This document shows, piece after piece, positions 37,591-50,043 of a stretch of 64,000 nt of DNA (within the stretch, counting starts at the first letter, position 1; the number at the start of each line of letters is the position of its first letter). The position numbers and the translations under genes are program-made. Below the pieces are notes generated by a model. The model was not told where the DNA came from, did not search any database, and saw only the letters and a list, made by a program, of their open reading frames with translations. This DNA comes from Sinonovacula constricta (Eukaryota; Mollusca; Bivalvia; Cardiida; Solecurtidae): positions 31,263,197-31,327,196 of the forward strand of contig CM017558.1 of NCBI GenBank assembly GCA_007844125.1, written 5' to 3'.

Positions 37591-39026
37591 CTGTTCTGTC
37601 CATACAACTATGGACAATATGTATTTTATAAGTTTCAGTAATATTTCATTTTTGACAATTATGGGACACATTCGTTATTACAGACAAAAGTAGAGAAAGC
37701 AGTAAACTGTACAAAACAACCTCTGTTTTAGGAATGTCCACGCATAATATACTACAGGTTTGCAACGTATAACGTCTTAAACCCATACTGTTTTATGTTA
37801 TGCAATCATTTTAACAGAAAAAAACCTGCGGTGGATAAATGAATAACATACATAAGAACTAAAGTTTAAAAGATTAAAAGTTTATTTCTTAAGACCTGAC
37901 AACATACATGAGAAGAACATGGAAACACATGAAGAAAATTCAATTAAATAACAATTAAACAGGCAGAATGAATATACGTGTACTGTCAGAATTAACGTAA
38001 ATCTAATTATAAGACATACAATTTCTAAATTGCAGAATGATTTAGGTAATCTAAAGCATTTATACATATGTACACAAGTGGGCATGCTTATGTTCTGATT
38101 TTTGAAAATGTTTAGGCATACATCAAACAAAGTTGGTCTGTCTAATAACTTGATTTGCATAATTGCATATGTTTTTATATAACATTGTTTTGATGCTAAT
38201 AACGAAATTAACGTGCTTTACAAGGGAATTAACTCCTGCTACAATTTACCAAAAACCTTGGCGTTATCCTCCTTCGTAGAAATCCGAAACTGTTTAGGCC
38301 CTTGATTTAAGTTAAATAAATATAAGTTAAAACTTATCATGGAGTTAATGTTTAAATCGCCCAGAGGCGATCGAGGCGATTTTAATGCAATGTAAAAAGC
38401 TTGAAAGATTGATCTTATAAATTGTGTACGGCTGCAGAAACCTGTTTTAACGAATTTAATTAGCCGCATTTATTTAAAACCTATTACATGCTTCGAAAAT
38501 ACAAACTAAGCACGTCTTATAATAAGCGAACTGTCTTCTGATTTGAATTCTATTTACAATATTTGCAAAAATTAATTATCCTTAACGTCGATAAATTAAA
38601 TATTTAATGAATTAATTTAAGTATAGTCTTAACATGTATTACGATCGTTTATAAGAAAATTCTAATTCAGTTCGTGTCAATCACTGCAACATTACCATCA
38701 ACGTGAACAAATATGCCATATGTTTGTAATGATGGAAAACGTTTAAAATAGCTTTTTAGGCCAGACTATCTTTTTAATATTTAAGCGGATTGTTACCAGT
38801 GAACTGAAAATACATTTTTATTTCTTAGCTGAACGTTAACAAAATATATTTGCGGTAAACACCCAGCAATATATGTGTAAAATATAAAATAAGATAATAC
38901 AAATCTAAGCAATTTAATATTTACAAATATAAGCAAAACTAATTTTAAAAAGCAAAATAGCAAAACAAAATAATAAAAAAATAATTGACTTTCAAAAACA
39001 GTTTTATATAGAAATAATAATTAGCC

Positions 39027-39167
<141 letters not shown>

Positions 39168-41075
39168 GAGCTTTGTTTGGAAGCACGCAGTGTAGCAAAC
39201 ATACTAAATATAATCGACATGTGGACTCTGAGAGGCCGGAGCCCAAACTAACAATGATTTACACAATAATCAATAACAAGGATGAGTTTCTTGAGATTCC
39301 CTTATTAAACCAGCAGGATAAGTCTTTAAATGATATTTGACTTCAACACACCTACTCAATAACGATTTTGTCACAAATAATCATAACACAATTTTGAACT
39401 TAGTGTATTTTGGTGCGTCCGATAGCACTTACTATCCCGCATTTTAGACTTAATGTTAGTACAACTTTGTTCCGATGTATACTCAATTTTAAAATATTAT
39501 AATAGTTTTCGTTTTAAAGAAGTGTTTCAGCAGGAGAAACCTTCTTTTCAACGCATTTTACATTTGATTTACCATTTGATCATTATTTGCACACCTTAAA
39601 TCGCTTACAGGGAAAAAACAACACTGCAAAGACAGCATATTTCAGAGCTTGGGATCATTATGTGACTTTCATCGTTCTTCAACTTAGAAGAGACTAGAAC
39701 ATGTACCCATGACAACAATCGCTTGCTGGGTACGCACCAAGTTGCTGAAAATGTCTTATCTTACGATTGCACACGGCCATGCCAAAATGTTGACTCAGTC
39801 TCTCTTTGTTTTTAATTTTGAAGATACATTATGGCTATTAAGTTATTTTTGTCAGTTATTTATTACAACGCGGACATAGATATTAAGACCTACGCTTACA
39901 TGTTGATTACCATTCAGATGAACTTAAAGAGTATATCATCCATCATCTTTAGTATACGTGGACCGTTTATATAAATACAGCCACCACTGTAGCAATATTG
40001 TTTCAACATTTGCGATGACGTATATATGCACAGTAATTGTTTTCTTCTTTAATATGAGGCCATCTCTAAGTTCGTGAAAAGTAGTAGTGCTGTAGCCCCA
40101 TGTGTACACTAAATGTCCTAAATATTATTCCTAGACTGATTGACTAATTGACAAAATTATCTGACTGCTATGACCGGGTGTAGTATTTTGTACTGTTATT
40201 ACAGAGACTGTAACAAGATATAAGATCCTACAGAACAGTAAAATATTAAAGTAACTACTCCTTATATATAATTTTTATTTCACTACTGTTTTAACCCGAT
40301 AATAAACCGAAACATTAACCTGATCAGGCTGTACACAGTAATTTATTAGCACTTCTCTCTTCTAAATACTGTGTTGACATTATTTTAACGACGATGCTAC
40401 TTTCGTCATAACTTATCAAATAATGGACATTTTTTATTCAAACATATCGGATATTGTTTCCATCTTGCATTTGAAACAAACATCAGGAAGTGCGAGGTAA
40501 CAGCTCTGCAAAACAATTTTTGGTATATGTTGCAATCGTATAGGACTTTGCCATATATGCTTTTACATACCAAGGTAAGAATGTAATTCTTATCTGCGTC
40601 TAATATTACTAATTTAGTATCAATACCATATTTTAGTGCCTCCCTTAATAACGTTTCTAAACCTTTGGACTTTTCTTTACATCTTCCAACTATTAAAAAA
40701 AGAGTTTAATATTTAAGAAATATAAGTTATGTAAATACAGTTGTGTGAATCTGCTGATGATTTATAGGTACATTTTTCGTAAACTGTCATATGTAAACAT
40801 GTTTTGTTTGCTTTTTTCTGTTTCACTTGAAACTTTCTGCCCAGGTTAACAAGAACATTCCATCGCGTGGTTTTGAGGCCCATTCTGTGTGAATGACATT
40901 TCGCCGATGGTTCTACGCAGATAAATAAAAAGCAAATAATGTCCCTTGCATGGAATTGATGTAAGATTTAAACGTATCGTTAAGTAAAGAAAGAGTATAT
41001 AACAAAGTTTCGTTATAAAGTACATTTTTAAGATACATAACCTGTAAGTGATATAGTACTTTATCTGCACTGCTG

Positions 41076-41119
41076 CTACATTCCATTCATATACACGGGT
41101 TCTTGGTCATTGTCATTCT
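41076..41119 (-). CDS. Possible C-terminal tail exon, gene II (VYMNG motif, stop)
   Basis: After a good acceptor (tcttttcag) a phase-1 reading gives NDNDQEPVYMNGM then TAG. Acidic sequence plus YMN resembles a Grb2-type SH2 docking motif (YxN). It lies downstream of the transmembrane exon on the same strand. The phase does not join simply to the 41,280-41,373 exon, so an unseen exon or different donor would be needed. Short, hence uncertain. Confidence 0.3.
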
Positions 41120-41279
41120 CTGAAAAGACATACAAATAGTACAAAATAATGATATGTTACGGTGTCAAAACGTCTCTAAACGAAATAAGTTCATATGTCG
41201 AATCAGCCGCATGTAGTAAGACAAGTTTAAGCTATTTTGACATTTTTAAATGAAGAACAATTATTAATGTTATGTTAAA

Positions 41280-41373
41280 TCAGATGTACCATTTTGGCGT
41301 CCTTGATCCTGATACAGTATCATAAGCTGGTCCACTAGACGTCATTGGCAATGGTTCCTCGTATATATGTGGC
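41280..41373 (-). CDS. Tyrosine-motif cytoplasmic tail exon, gene II
   Basis: Acceptor attaaag, then a phase-2 reading: PHIYEEPLPM, SSGPAYDTVSG, SRTPKWYI, stop. Two tyrosine motifs, IYEEP and AYDTV, suit phosphotyrosine docking in a receptor tail. The phase-2 entry matches what the transmembrane exon (44,015) would supply if its missing base were present. A possible donor (ATG|gtacat) just before the stop would allow continuation. Function in MEGF/Draper-like or RPTP-like signalling is inferred. Confidence 0.45.
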
Positions 41374-41745
41374 CTTTAATAAAACATGTTGATATATAAA
41401 TTGATAAATACTGGACGACAATAATGCTTTGTAACTCATTATATATTTGCCAAATACTATTTGATATCCCAGCATTCAGTATTTAAAAAGAAGAAGAAAT
41501 GGAAAACTGGAGCAGTCAATCACTTTCTTCATATTTAAGAAAAATATTGCTATGATAAAAAGACATTTTATTGTATAATGTTTCAGATAAGCTTGTAATT
41601 GTTGGCTGTTCATCCTCCATTGCAAAACAGTTTGTATTGTAAATATTTCTTGGCTTTTCTCTATCTTTGGAGAACACTTGACGGAGCCTGCAGACATGTA
41701 TAATATTTTATATAAATTAAACAAGACAAACACACAAAACCCTGG

Positions 41746-41864
<119 letters not shown>

Positions 41865-43237
41865 GTGTTTGTTTTGTGTACAATATATGTGTACAATAAA
41901 AGTCAAGAGAGAGAGAGAGAGAGAGAGAGAGTTAAAAAGAGAGTGAGAAACATATACAGAGAGGGAAAGAGACAGTTTAATACTCTAAATACTCTAAATA
42001 GTACATAACATGTATGACTCATTATTACATAGATTAAAACTGACGTGATGAACGCAGTCAAAATGATACAAATGAATACACGTATTTGATACCGTGCATG
42101 ATTTTAGGATCTGTGCAAGATTTACAGCGCACAGATTCGTGTATGGTAGACCTGATTTGAGTTGAAAACTTGCATTTACCTGCAGAGTCTATTGTGTTGA
42201 TTCAATGTATTGTTAATAAAGCCACTTATCACTCAACTGTGTTATTTCTAAACAGATTACATAACTTTCTGCACAGGTCTATGGGAACTTAACGATGTAG
42301 GAAGTCCGAAGCACCTACCAATAGCTAAAAAGTAAAGTTCCGATAAGTATTGCCACAGATAATTAAATCGAAACTACGTCTAGACAAGCCTCCCGATGTA
42401 TGTATACTATCATCTTCAAGTTTCTTTCCCAAATGAGTACTTAAAGTGCTAAAGGGGTGAGAATGTTATCACATTTGATGTTTGTGTTGACATTCAGAGA
42501 AGATAAGCATCGACAGTAGTACCATTAGCCATTAATTAACGTATTTGTTGATGTGGCGTCATTATTCAATTAAACGGGCATGAAAACTTTTCCTCATCAA
42601 TTCTTTACTGACTTGCACGACATAATTTTCACTTATCTCTAATTTAATTATAAATGCTATAAATGTATAAAATTATTATATAGGTTTCAATGTTCAAAGA
42701 AGAAACATCGAAATTCTGCTTTGCATTTGAAAATTGCTAAATATTTTGTTTTTCCTGTCCGATATACCTCAACGTAGATGAAGCTGTTTTCCAACAACAC
42801 AAAAGTTAGAAACATTGAAATAATGCTGAAAAATAAGCAAATATGATTCAATTAAAATACGGACTGGGGCCAAACCATTGGCCGTTCATTAAAATGTCAT
42901 AGAATGAAACGTAAATCTACAAAATACGAATAAAAAGGAGTTTTAACTGACAGAGTTATTAAAGCTTTTCAAAATACCTGCGTGTTAGAAACTCCACTAA
43001 ATTGCATTTCGCGTAAAAAGATGAAAGAAAGTTAAAGACTTAAACTGCACACACTTCCATACGGTAATTTTAAGATGAAACGCGCAGCATTCCTATCATA
43101 TTTATTGCCTTCTATTACTTGTTTCTGTCGACAATAATACAGAGACAAGGGGAACTGCGAAACAATAATAAATTTAATTAAATACAGCTATGCTAATTTA
43201 ACAAATCAGTAACATACATGTACATATTACAACAAAC

Positions 43238-43350
43238 ATATGGGCCTTTATGACGACATATTTTTGGGGCCTTCCGGTACCCTAAAAACGTGGGCCTTTT
43301 TGATCCGGGACGTTTTGGACCGGGCCGTTTTCAAGTTTGAGCCTTTATGA
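43238..43350. other. GC-richer block with repeated GGGCCTTT/GACC units
   Basis: The words GGGCCTTTATGAC, GGGCCTTTTTGATC, GACCGGGCCG and GCCTTTATGACCC recur at irregular spacing in an otherwise AT-rich intron. Nature unknown. Confidence 0.4.
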
Positions 43351-43655
43351 CCCGACAACCATAGAAATTACTATTGGTGAAGTATCCCAAATAATCTGCA
43401 ACAATCAACTTTGTAACGAATTATCTCAAGATTGTTCTGAAATACCACTCTAGATTTCAGGGACATTAAACTACACCATCTTTCTTATTCTCTATTTTTT
43501 TTATGATTCTAGTATGTATAGTTTAGCAGAAAAGGTACAAACAACAAACACACACTTGGGAAATCTCAAACAGCGCTGGTCTACTCAAGCCATGGCATGA
43601 AACAGCTTGGAACTATGTACGTATGCAACCAACAATTCCTTAAAATTAGAGCAAA

Positions 43656-43874
<219 letters not shown>

Positions 43875-44014
43875 GTATAATGATAATATATGAAGAAGAT
43901 TAAGAATAGAATATGAAGAATTTGAAGAATAAACAGAATCAGTACAGTGTGTTCGAACGTAGAAATATTGTCATCTTCTCTATTGTTGATATCAGTTAAA
44001 ACGTAGAACATTAC

Positions 44015-44263
44015 CTTTGTTTTATTTTCCAGATTACAGCAACATCACTGCCGCAACAAGTAAGGTTATGAATACGCCCACCCCAGCACCGACAAGTATG
44101 GCGTTGACAGTGTACATGCCGTTAAATGTCTCACACATACTGCCGACGTATCCGTCATAGCAACCAGAAGGACATTCTCCGGTGACGGGATCACATGACC
44201 CGTTCTTACATGGCCCACATGGCGTGCAGTCAAGTCCAAACGTGTGTACAGGGCAACCGATCT
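44015..44263 (-). CDS. EGF plus transmembrane exon with frameshift, gene II
   Basis: Acceptor gttttag and donor AAAG|gtaatg. The exon encodes a last EGF module (GCPVHTFGLDC, GECPSGCYDGYVGSMC), a short linker, and a 20-plus-residue hydrophobic segment (AILVGAGVGVFITLLVAAVM) reaching LL and then TAA. One frame over, the bases after the membrane segment read VIWKIKQ, a typical basic stop-transfer sequence, ending in the phase needed by exon 41,280. The visible frame therefore suggests a single-base loss that removes the cytoplasmic tail, or a sequence error. The stop also overlaps an AATAAA string. Confidence 0.7.
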
Positions 44264-44362
44264 CTAAAACAACAACATACCCGCAATTCAAGAGGTGTTT
44301 TAAATAACTACAGAACAAATGTTAAATAGGTTAAGCCCTTTACAATGATAACAGTACATTAC

Positions 44363-44501
44363 TCGTTGTACATCTGTCGCCCCACTATCCAGCGTCACAT
44401 CCAAAATGAGAGAGTCCGTCTTTCTTGTTACAGTAATCATTGTTTGCACAGTGACCGCTACATCTCATTCCTCACCCACGGCCATACCACCCGTAACTGC
44501 A
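44363..44501 (-). pseudogene. Decayed EGF module, gene II
   Basis: The reading contains C-SYGWYGRG, RCSGHCANNDYCNKKDG, GCDAG and GDRC-like pieces with two in-frame stops and a damaged middle. It lies between live exons 44,755 and 44,015. The GT at the old donor position is gone. No copy A counterpart is visible because it would lie left of position 1. Confidence 0.55.
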
Positions 44502-44754
44502 GGCTGATAGAGACATCCATGTTCCCCACACTTGTAGTCTTATACACATAACCAAAACAAAAGCAATGTTTTCATTAGTTTAAAAATGGGTTTATTTTGG
44601 TTCACCTCAGATAGATTGTAATTCTGTGCATAACACACATTTATAATTCTAAAGTAATGCATCGATCAGTTGTGTTTCCAAGTATCATTTCCTTATAGTA
44701 GTAAATATAACAAAGAACTTTCGTTGTTAAAAGTCACGTTTTGAATCAATGTAC

Positions 44755-44892
44755 CAGTTTTACAATCTCCCCCGCTCCATCCTTCTTCGCACCCACTGGG
44801 ACATTGTCCACTCGCCTCGTTGCATGCAACGTCATTCCAGCAACGGCCACAGGCCTGGGAGCAGTTAATTCCGAATGTTCCAGGAGCGCATG
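44755..44892 (-). CDS. EGF-like module exon, gene II
   Basis: A 138-nt exon, acceptor cgttaaag, donor ACTG|gtacat, phase 1-1, encoding CAPGTFGINC, CGRCWNDVAC, GQCPSGCEEGW and GDCKTG. Complete module with Trp in the usual GW position. It precedes the transmembrane exon with only the dead module 44,363 between. Confidence 0.8.
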
Positions 44893-45013
44893 CTTTAACG
44901 AGTAGAAGAATAATAAAAAATCTAACATTATGATCAACGAAACGCATTTTTAAGTAAAGAAGCTTAACAGAAGTAAAATTATGCAACAAGTTTTACAACA
45001 CTTGGATAATAGT

Positions 45014-45105
<92 letters not shown>

Positions 45106-46383
45106 TCCTAATAACATTATCTCCTTACATGATAAAATTCTAATTATAATGCAAATACAGAAATACACTTGTTATAATGTAAAGGTATATTGCCACACTT
45201 CTGTTAAGCAAGTGTTGTATTCATCTTTGTTGAGGGTCTAAGTAGGTCTAACGTAGCACCACATTTACAATATCTAACATTATTAGAGAATTTACCAGTT
45301 GCATCGCTTATTAAAAACCTTCAAGAATTTACTTCGCGGTTCTATATTTCATCATCTCGTCAAGGAGAGTATTCTATCAATAGGGAAAACAGTTGTGATG
45401 TAAGCTGCATTTAAACTTCGACCGTTACAAGGTCAACTACATCACGATCGGAGACTATTATAAAACAGTATCCAACATATTGTGAATTTAACGCGGGTTA
45501 ATTGGAACGCAGTATTAATGTGTGAGTCAATATTAAGTGATAATGACTAGAGAATGTTTTCACCTAAGCACAGAGAACATAAGGATCGTGATAGTATCCT
45601 TTTCTGCCCGTACACTAAATGCGTTTCATGATTATCTGTAGAGGAAAAATGTTAGGACATACTTTGATGAAATTAGCGCTGGCGAATTGAATCTAATGTT
45701 TGTATTCTGAAATGAGAAGCGCGGATGGCTCCTTGTAGTAAAAAGTAAGAACAACATAACATAAGTGCAGAGGGTATGTGATATAATAAGTATAGACTTA
45801 TGTTTCGGTCAATAAAACGGACCTCAGACTTCGTACTTTGTCATACCACCCACGTCTTTAAAGTTATACATTGACCTGATTACAAGTCTTTATTTGTATA
45901 ATAGTTACACACACGCACGCACCCAGGCACCCATGCACACACACCACACCCCGCGTTTATTTTAAGACTAGTTGCGACTGGTCCCAGTCATACGAATTTG
46001 TTAACAAATAATTAACATATGACTAAGTAGTTTATATGTTTTAAAAATCAATAACATGTACGTGTTAAAAATGGCTGCATCATAACCAGAAAGGAATTCG
46101 CTGCATACTAGTGTCCAAGTGTGAAGCAACTTTTAAACGTTTGTATTTCTTTTTAGTACAAACCACCATCAAATATATTATCATATAAGTGACGTTCAGT
46201 TACTATTGAATAAGAATCCGACATGTCTTTTTATGACCAATACGTTTTACATGGAAGACCTCATCATATTTGCATGCCTCGATCTGTAATCAGGCTCACG
46301 TTAGTAATTAAAACAACTAATACAACTTGCAGCCTTGTAAATTTGTTTATGTAAAAATAATCTTGGTCAGAGCTTTATATTAC
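44893..46383. other. Gene II intron, no feature recognised
   Basis: TC microsatellite, then copy B sequence matching window positions 1-1,107, including a short CA-rich tract at 45,906-45,950 that corresponds to 602-648. No exon seen. Confidence 0.5.
45016..45100. repeat. (TC)n microsatellite
   Basis: Pure TC run about 200 bp left of the position that corresponds to window position 1 in copy A. Confidence 0.97.
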
Positions 46384-46524
46384 CCGTATCACACTTTTCG
46401 CCCATCCACCCTGCAGCACATCCCTGAGGACAGTGTCCTCGACCATTGTCACACTTGACATTGTTCAAGCAGTGGCCGAAACAAATTTGTAAACAGTCTG
46501 GACCGTATCTACCTGGATCGCACT
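46384..46524 (-). CDS. EGF-like module exon, gene II
   Basis: Counterpart of 1,108-1,248: 141 nt, intact splice sites (ttcag; ACGG|gtaat), phase 1-1, start CDPGRYGPDC, end EKCDTG. Nine nucleotide differences from copy A by eye, three changing residues (Thr/Ile, Thr/Asn, Val/Gly) and six synonymous. Ile and Asn at two of these positions also occur in the dead paralogue 6,705, hinting at ancestral state or gene conversion. Confidence 0.82.
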
Positions 46525-46540
46525 CTGAAATTCAGTAACA

Positions 46541-46853
46541 TCATTTCTAATAGAAACTGAACATACACTATGATACCAATATGACGACACCTGTTTAGGC
46601 TTTACTTGCTTACGACAATTCATGACAAAACACATCCAGATACATAATCCAGATATGTCTTTCACGCTGTTACTTTTCCGATTCAGTTTGTCTTGGCATC
46701 ATTTCTAATAGAAACTGAACATACACTATGATACCAATATGACGACACCTGTTTAGGCTTTATATGCTTACGACAATTCGTGACAAAACACATCCAGATA
46801 CAGATATGTCTTCCACGCTGGGACTTTTCCGATTCAGTTTGTATTGGCATCAT
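46541..46853. repeat. 158-bp tandem duplication in gene II intron
   Basis: The block beginning TCATTTCTAATAGAAACTGA at 46,541 recurs at 46,699 with minor differences; copy A has a single version at 1,265-1,430. It arose in copy B after the segmental duplication. Its left edge is about 16 bp from the acceptor of exon 46,384. Confidence 0.85.
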
Positions 46854-47251
46854 TTCTGTAGTTAACGAAACCTTGTAACGGCAACGGGTCACTTTCTACC
46901 TTTTTCTACATGAAAAGATCATAGAAAGAAAACTTTACACCCTGATCCCTTTGGAAAAATATTTTATTTTAGTTATTATATATTCACTGAATTCTGTCAG
47001 CTACTAAATAATACTTGGACATGTATTAAAGACGTTAATGTTTCGGAAATGTTGCATGTATTATATAAATGAAATAAAAACGTAATATAAACAGTCAAGA
47101 AAAGGAAAAGAATAACAATTTCTTTTGATGTAAGTTATTTTCACCATTCTCGTTAATATTGCTTGCTTTCTCCGAATGAATATCTGTAGATATCGATTTA
47201 AACCCAAAGTACGTTTGCTGTTTAAAATGCCTCATTACATCTGTAACACAC

Positions 47252-47386
47252 CTGAATCACATGCTTTGCCTATCCAACCAGAAGCACATCCACTGAGACA
47301 GTGTCCATTTACTTTGTTACACGTATCGTCGTTCACACAGTGACACATTTCTGAACAGTTTAGACCATATGTCCCATCATTGCATT
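47252..47386 (-). CDS. EGF-like module exon, gene II
   Basis: Counterpart of 1,791-1,925, 135 nt, acceptor ttgcag, donor TCAG|gtgtgt. Start CNDGTYGLNC, middle CHCVNDDTC, end CDSG. Two substitutions from copy A, both replacing amino acids. Confidence 0.82.
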
Positions 47387-48300
47387 CTGCAAGTAAATGT
47401 ATATTTTCTAGTGAGGACCTTTAAAAGCATTGTCACTGCAATAACCATAGACACTTCTTAATCGTCATAAAAGCGTGACAAAACAAACATACATATATTC
47501 CATAGTCGGTAAACTTATTTTTACTAACATGTTAAAATCTTTAACTGAGGCTCAGCCAAATACGGTGAAAAAAATACCCTGACGTGCGCACAATTGTAAA
47601 AAAAAAATTTCTTTATACAGCGGCCGTTGACAGATTACTCACAGTGTTTTAAACAACAAAGTATCAAAATATGATAGAGAAATGATATTCAAGAAACACG
47701 CTAGGAGATCATGCGCAACAAGGGAGATTTAATGACACTGTCAGATAAAACCATCAGAATCAGCATCACATTTAATATAAAATAAGAAACTAGGGAGTAC
47801 ACAGTTCAGGATAGTGCTTTGTTTATGCTGAAATGAAAACTAGTGGAGACTTCATGATAGGCAATACCAAGTTATAGTCTACTTTCAAGCTACTGCTCCT
47901 TTAGCCGACTTTACAGTGTGTCCCCTTGTAATAGGGTATATTCGCTTATTCCGCACTATGGCGGCCGACACATAGCACATTGGTTACTTATACTGTGCCG
48001 TCACATAATTCTTTGATGCGTATATACATATATTGTAACATTTTTCTAATAACATTATTATGCTTATAGAATAGTTCATCGGAACTCTAAATGCGATAAT
48101 AAATGCTATACAAATACAAAAAAAATAATGGTTGTAAACAAAAACGAAAATATATATATTACATTTCCGGTACATGCGAACTATCGGTGAGCATATTTTT
48201 ACACGAAAATTAACATTACACACTTATAAAGTTTTCGTACCTTTTCTCGATTTCGAAATTACGAAATCTCGCGCAATCGCGTTCCGCGAGATTTGAGGTC

Positions 48301-48320
48301 GAGGGGGGGGGGGGGGGGTC
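48301..48320. repeat. Poly-G run, copy B only
   Basis: About 17 Gs; the copy A equivalent near 2,848 lacks the run. A poly-C run lies at 48,700-48,713 and a shorter one in copy A at 3,233-3,246. Confidence 0.85.
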
Positions 48321-48484
48321 CGATTATGCACTCGTTTGTAAACATAGAACAGCTGGCTTACTTTCGTTTCTTCTTCACACATAAAAACAGGGACAAAGTA
48401 AATTAAAATAATATATCAAATCATCAGAACTAATATGTATTTGTTTTAAATGAATTGTACTCGCTTAGATAATTTGTTTTTGCT

Positions 48485-48700
48485 ATGGGACAGAACGATT
48501 TCTGCTGTGCCGAAGATTGTAACAATGAGAGATCTCGGGATGCCACATGCAATTTTTACAAGATTCCTGACGATAAAAAGCTCACATCTGCGTGGCCAAC
48601 TAAAATCTTCAGAGTTGCAAAGGTTGTAAGAAATGGAAACGTTGCCTTGAGTTACAAGCAAAATTCAAATTATCTTCCAAATTATGTCATTTTGAAGACC
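48485..48700 (+). CDS. THAP-type zinc-finger fragment, copy B
   Basis: ATG at 48,485 opens an unbroken frame starting MGQNDFCCAEDCNNERS, then CNFYKIPDDKKLTSAWPTKI. This matches the N-terminal half of a THAP domain (Cys pair at the start, F[YF]xxP, the invariant Trp). The C-x2-H half is missing, so a following exon or truncation must be assumed. It lies inside gene II's intron on the opposite strand, and its copy A version is frameshifted. It could be a transposon-derived exon or part of a nested gene; no promoter was recognised. Confidence 0.45.
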
Positions 48701-49204
48701 CCCCCCCCCCCCCACAACCCCCACCCAACCGCCAAGTCAAGGAAAACATGGTTTAAGTGCCAAGTATATTTTTTCCCATAGACCAGCAATATGAAAGACC
48801 ACAAGATGACAATTAAAAGAAAAACTAAAAAACTCCGGGGACTCTAACTAGTGACCATTGGAGCTGGAGTCTGTCTGCCTGCAAAATTATGCAACACAAA
48901 TGATGTTTATGTTTAATCATAAACATGTATTCTGTTTTGCAGTCTGGTACACTGGAAGACTGCACAAAGATCGACCTATCCACTTGTTAGCTTAGATAAA
49001 GGTCATACGGTAATTTCTGATTGTTAAAATGTTGTACTGCTTAGAATTGCGAAACAGTTTGACTCTCACAACACAATGACAAAGAAAAAAAAACAATTGC
49101 AAATTTTATCAGTGCCAATATTTTTTCTCTTGCATGTTTGAAGATCAATCTATATAGAAAATAAAAGTTTAGTTATCACAATATATTAGAAAGTGTAAGG
49201 GATC

Positions 49205-49762
49205 TGTTAATTTTGCAGAGATGAAATTAACAAAATTAGTGTTTCCTGCCGGCATGAATTTCGTTATTGTTTTTTGGTGATAAATACTTAGATTCAATAT
49301 ATATTTGTGTACTGGAGGAGCAATTACATATATTAATCAAAATCAAAATGTTTAAAATTAACTGATTCCACAACTTGCATTCTATTTCGACTGCATTTTA
49401 CACGGATGAATTACAAAACATCAACTTTATTCAAATCCTTTATATATCCTTTATTGTATGTGTTATGTCCAAAAATGTCTGCTAAAATGGATCACTTTGA
49501 ATATTTTGTGTTGTAGGGATTCCAAGTTGATTGGCTAGCCATGTTACTTTATGATTCCTCTTTCCTTTAATTGACAGGCCAATATGTCTTAGTACAGTGT
49601 TCAGGTCATCATTTGTCATCTGCACGATTTCCCTGAATGACAGTGGAAGGCATATCTGTATAAATATAGAATGAAAATATATCATTAAATGTAAACAACA
49701 ACTGTTAAACTGTCACTGTATGCAAACATTTATGTCTGGTTTAGGTGACCAAAACATTTATT
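49205..49762. other. Segment present only in copy B
   Basis: Copy A runs straight from AAGGGA (about 3,944) to the TAATAATAACCC block, whereas copy B has about 0.56 kb between them. This segment contains the minus-strand exon-like frame at 49,482. No terminal repeats were seen, so insertion in B and deletion in A are both possible. Confidence 0.6.
49482..49655 (-). CDS. Unknown exon-like frame, SAP-like helix pattern
   Basis: An acceptor-like tttatacag is followed by an open frame: ICLPLSFREIVQ, MTNDDLNTVLRHIGLSIKG, KRNHKVTWLANQLGIP, stop at the left end. The pattern of a short helix, Gly-containing turn with basic residues and a second helix resembles SAP-like DNA-binding motifs seen in transposon-derived proteins. 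It is present only in copy B. Family not recognised with certainty. Confidence 0.25.
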   Translation of the reverse strand: MCLPLSFREIVQMTNDDLNTVLRHIGLSIKGKRNHKVTWLANQLGIPTTQNIQSDPF

Positions 49763-50043
49763 ACTAATAATAACCCTTTAATCCATATGTATGGGTTTTA
49801 TCGCATGTGTGATCAGTGTAGAACCAGATCAGAGGGAACATCCTTTCGTTTTGATTCCATTAGGTTATTTATGTACAAGATGCAACCAGTGTAGATCAAG
49901 ATCAGACAGCATTAACATGTCAGCAGATCTGGATCTAAACCGGCCGCACAATGCAATAAAACATGTATGTATGGAGTAAAGGGTAAGCCTGGATAATTTG
50001 AAACATATATATGTCAACAAAGATCTACAAATTTTCTTCACAT

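Noticed and set aside
41163..41225. Minus-strand frame with ADSTYELISFRD
   Set aside because: Attractive tyrosine motif between the two tail exons, but no acceptor in the right phase was found.
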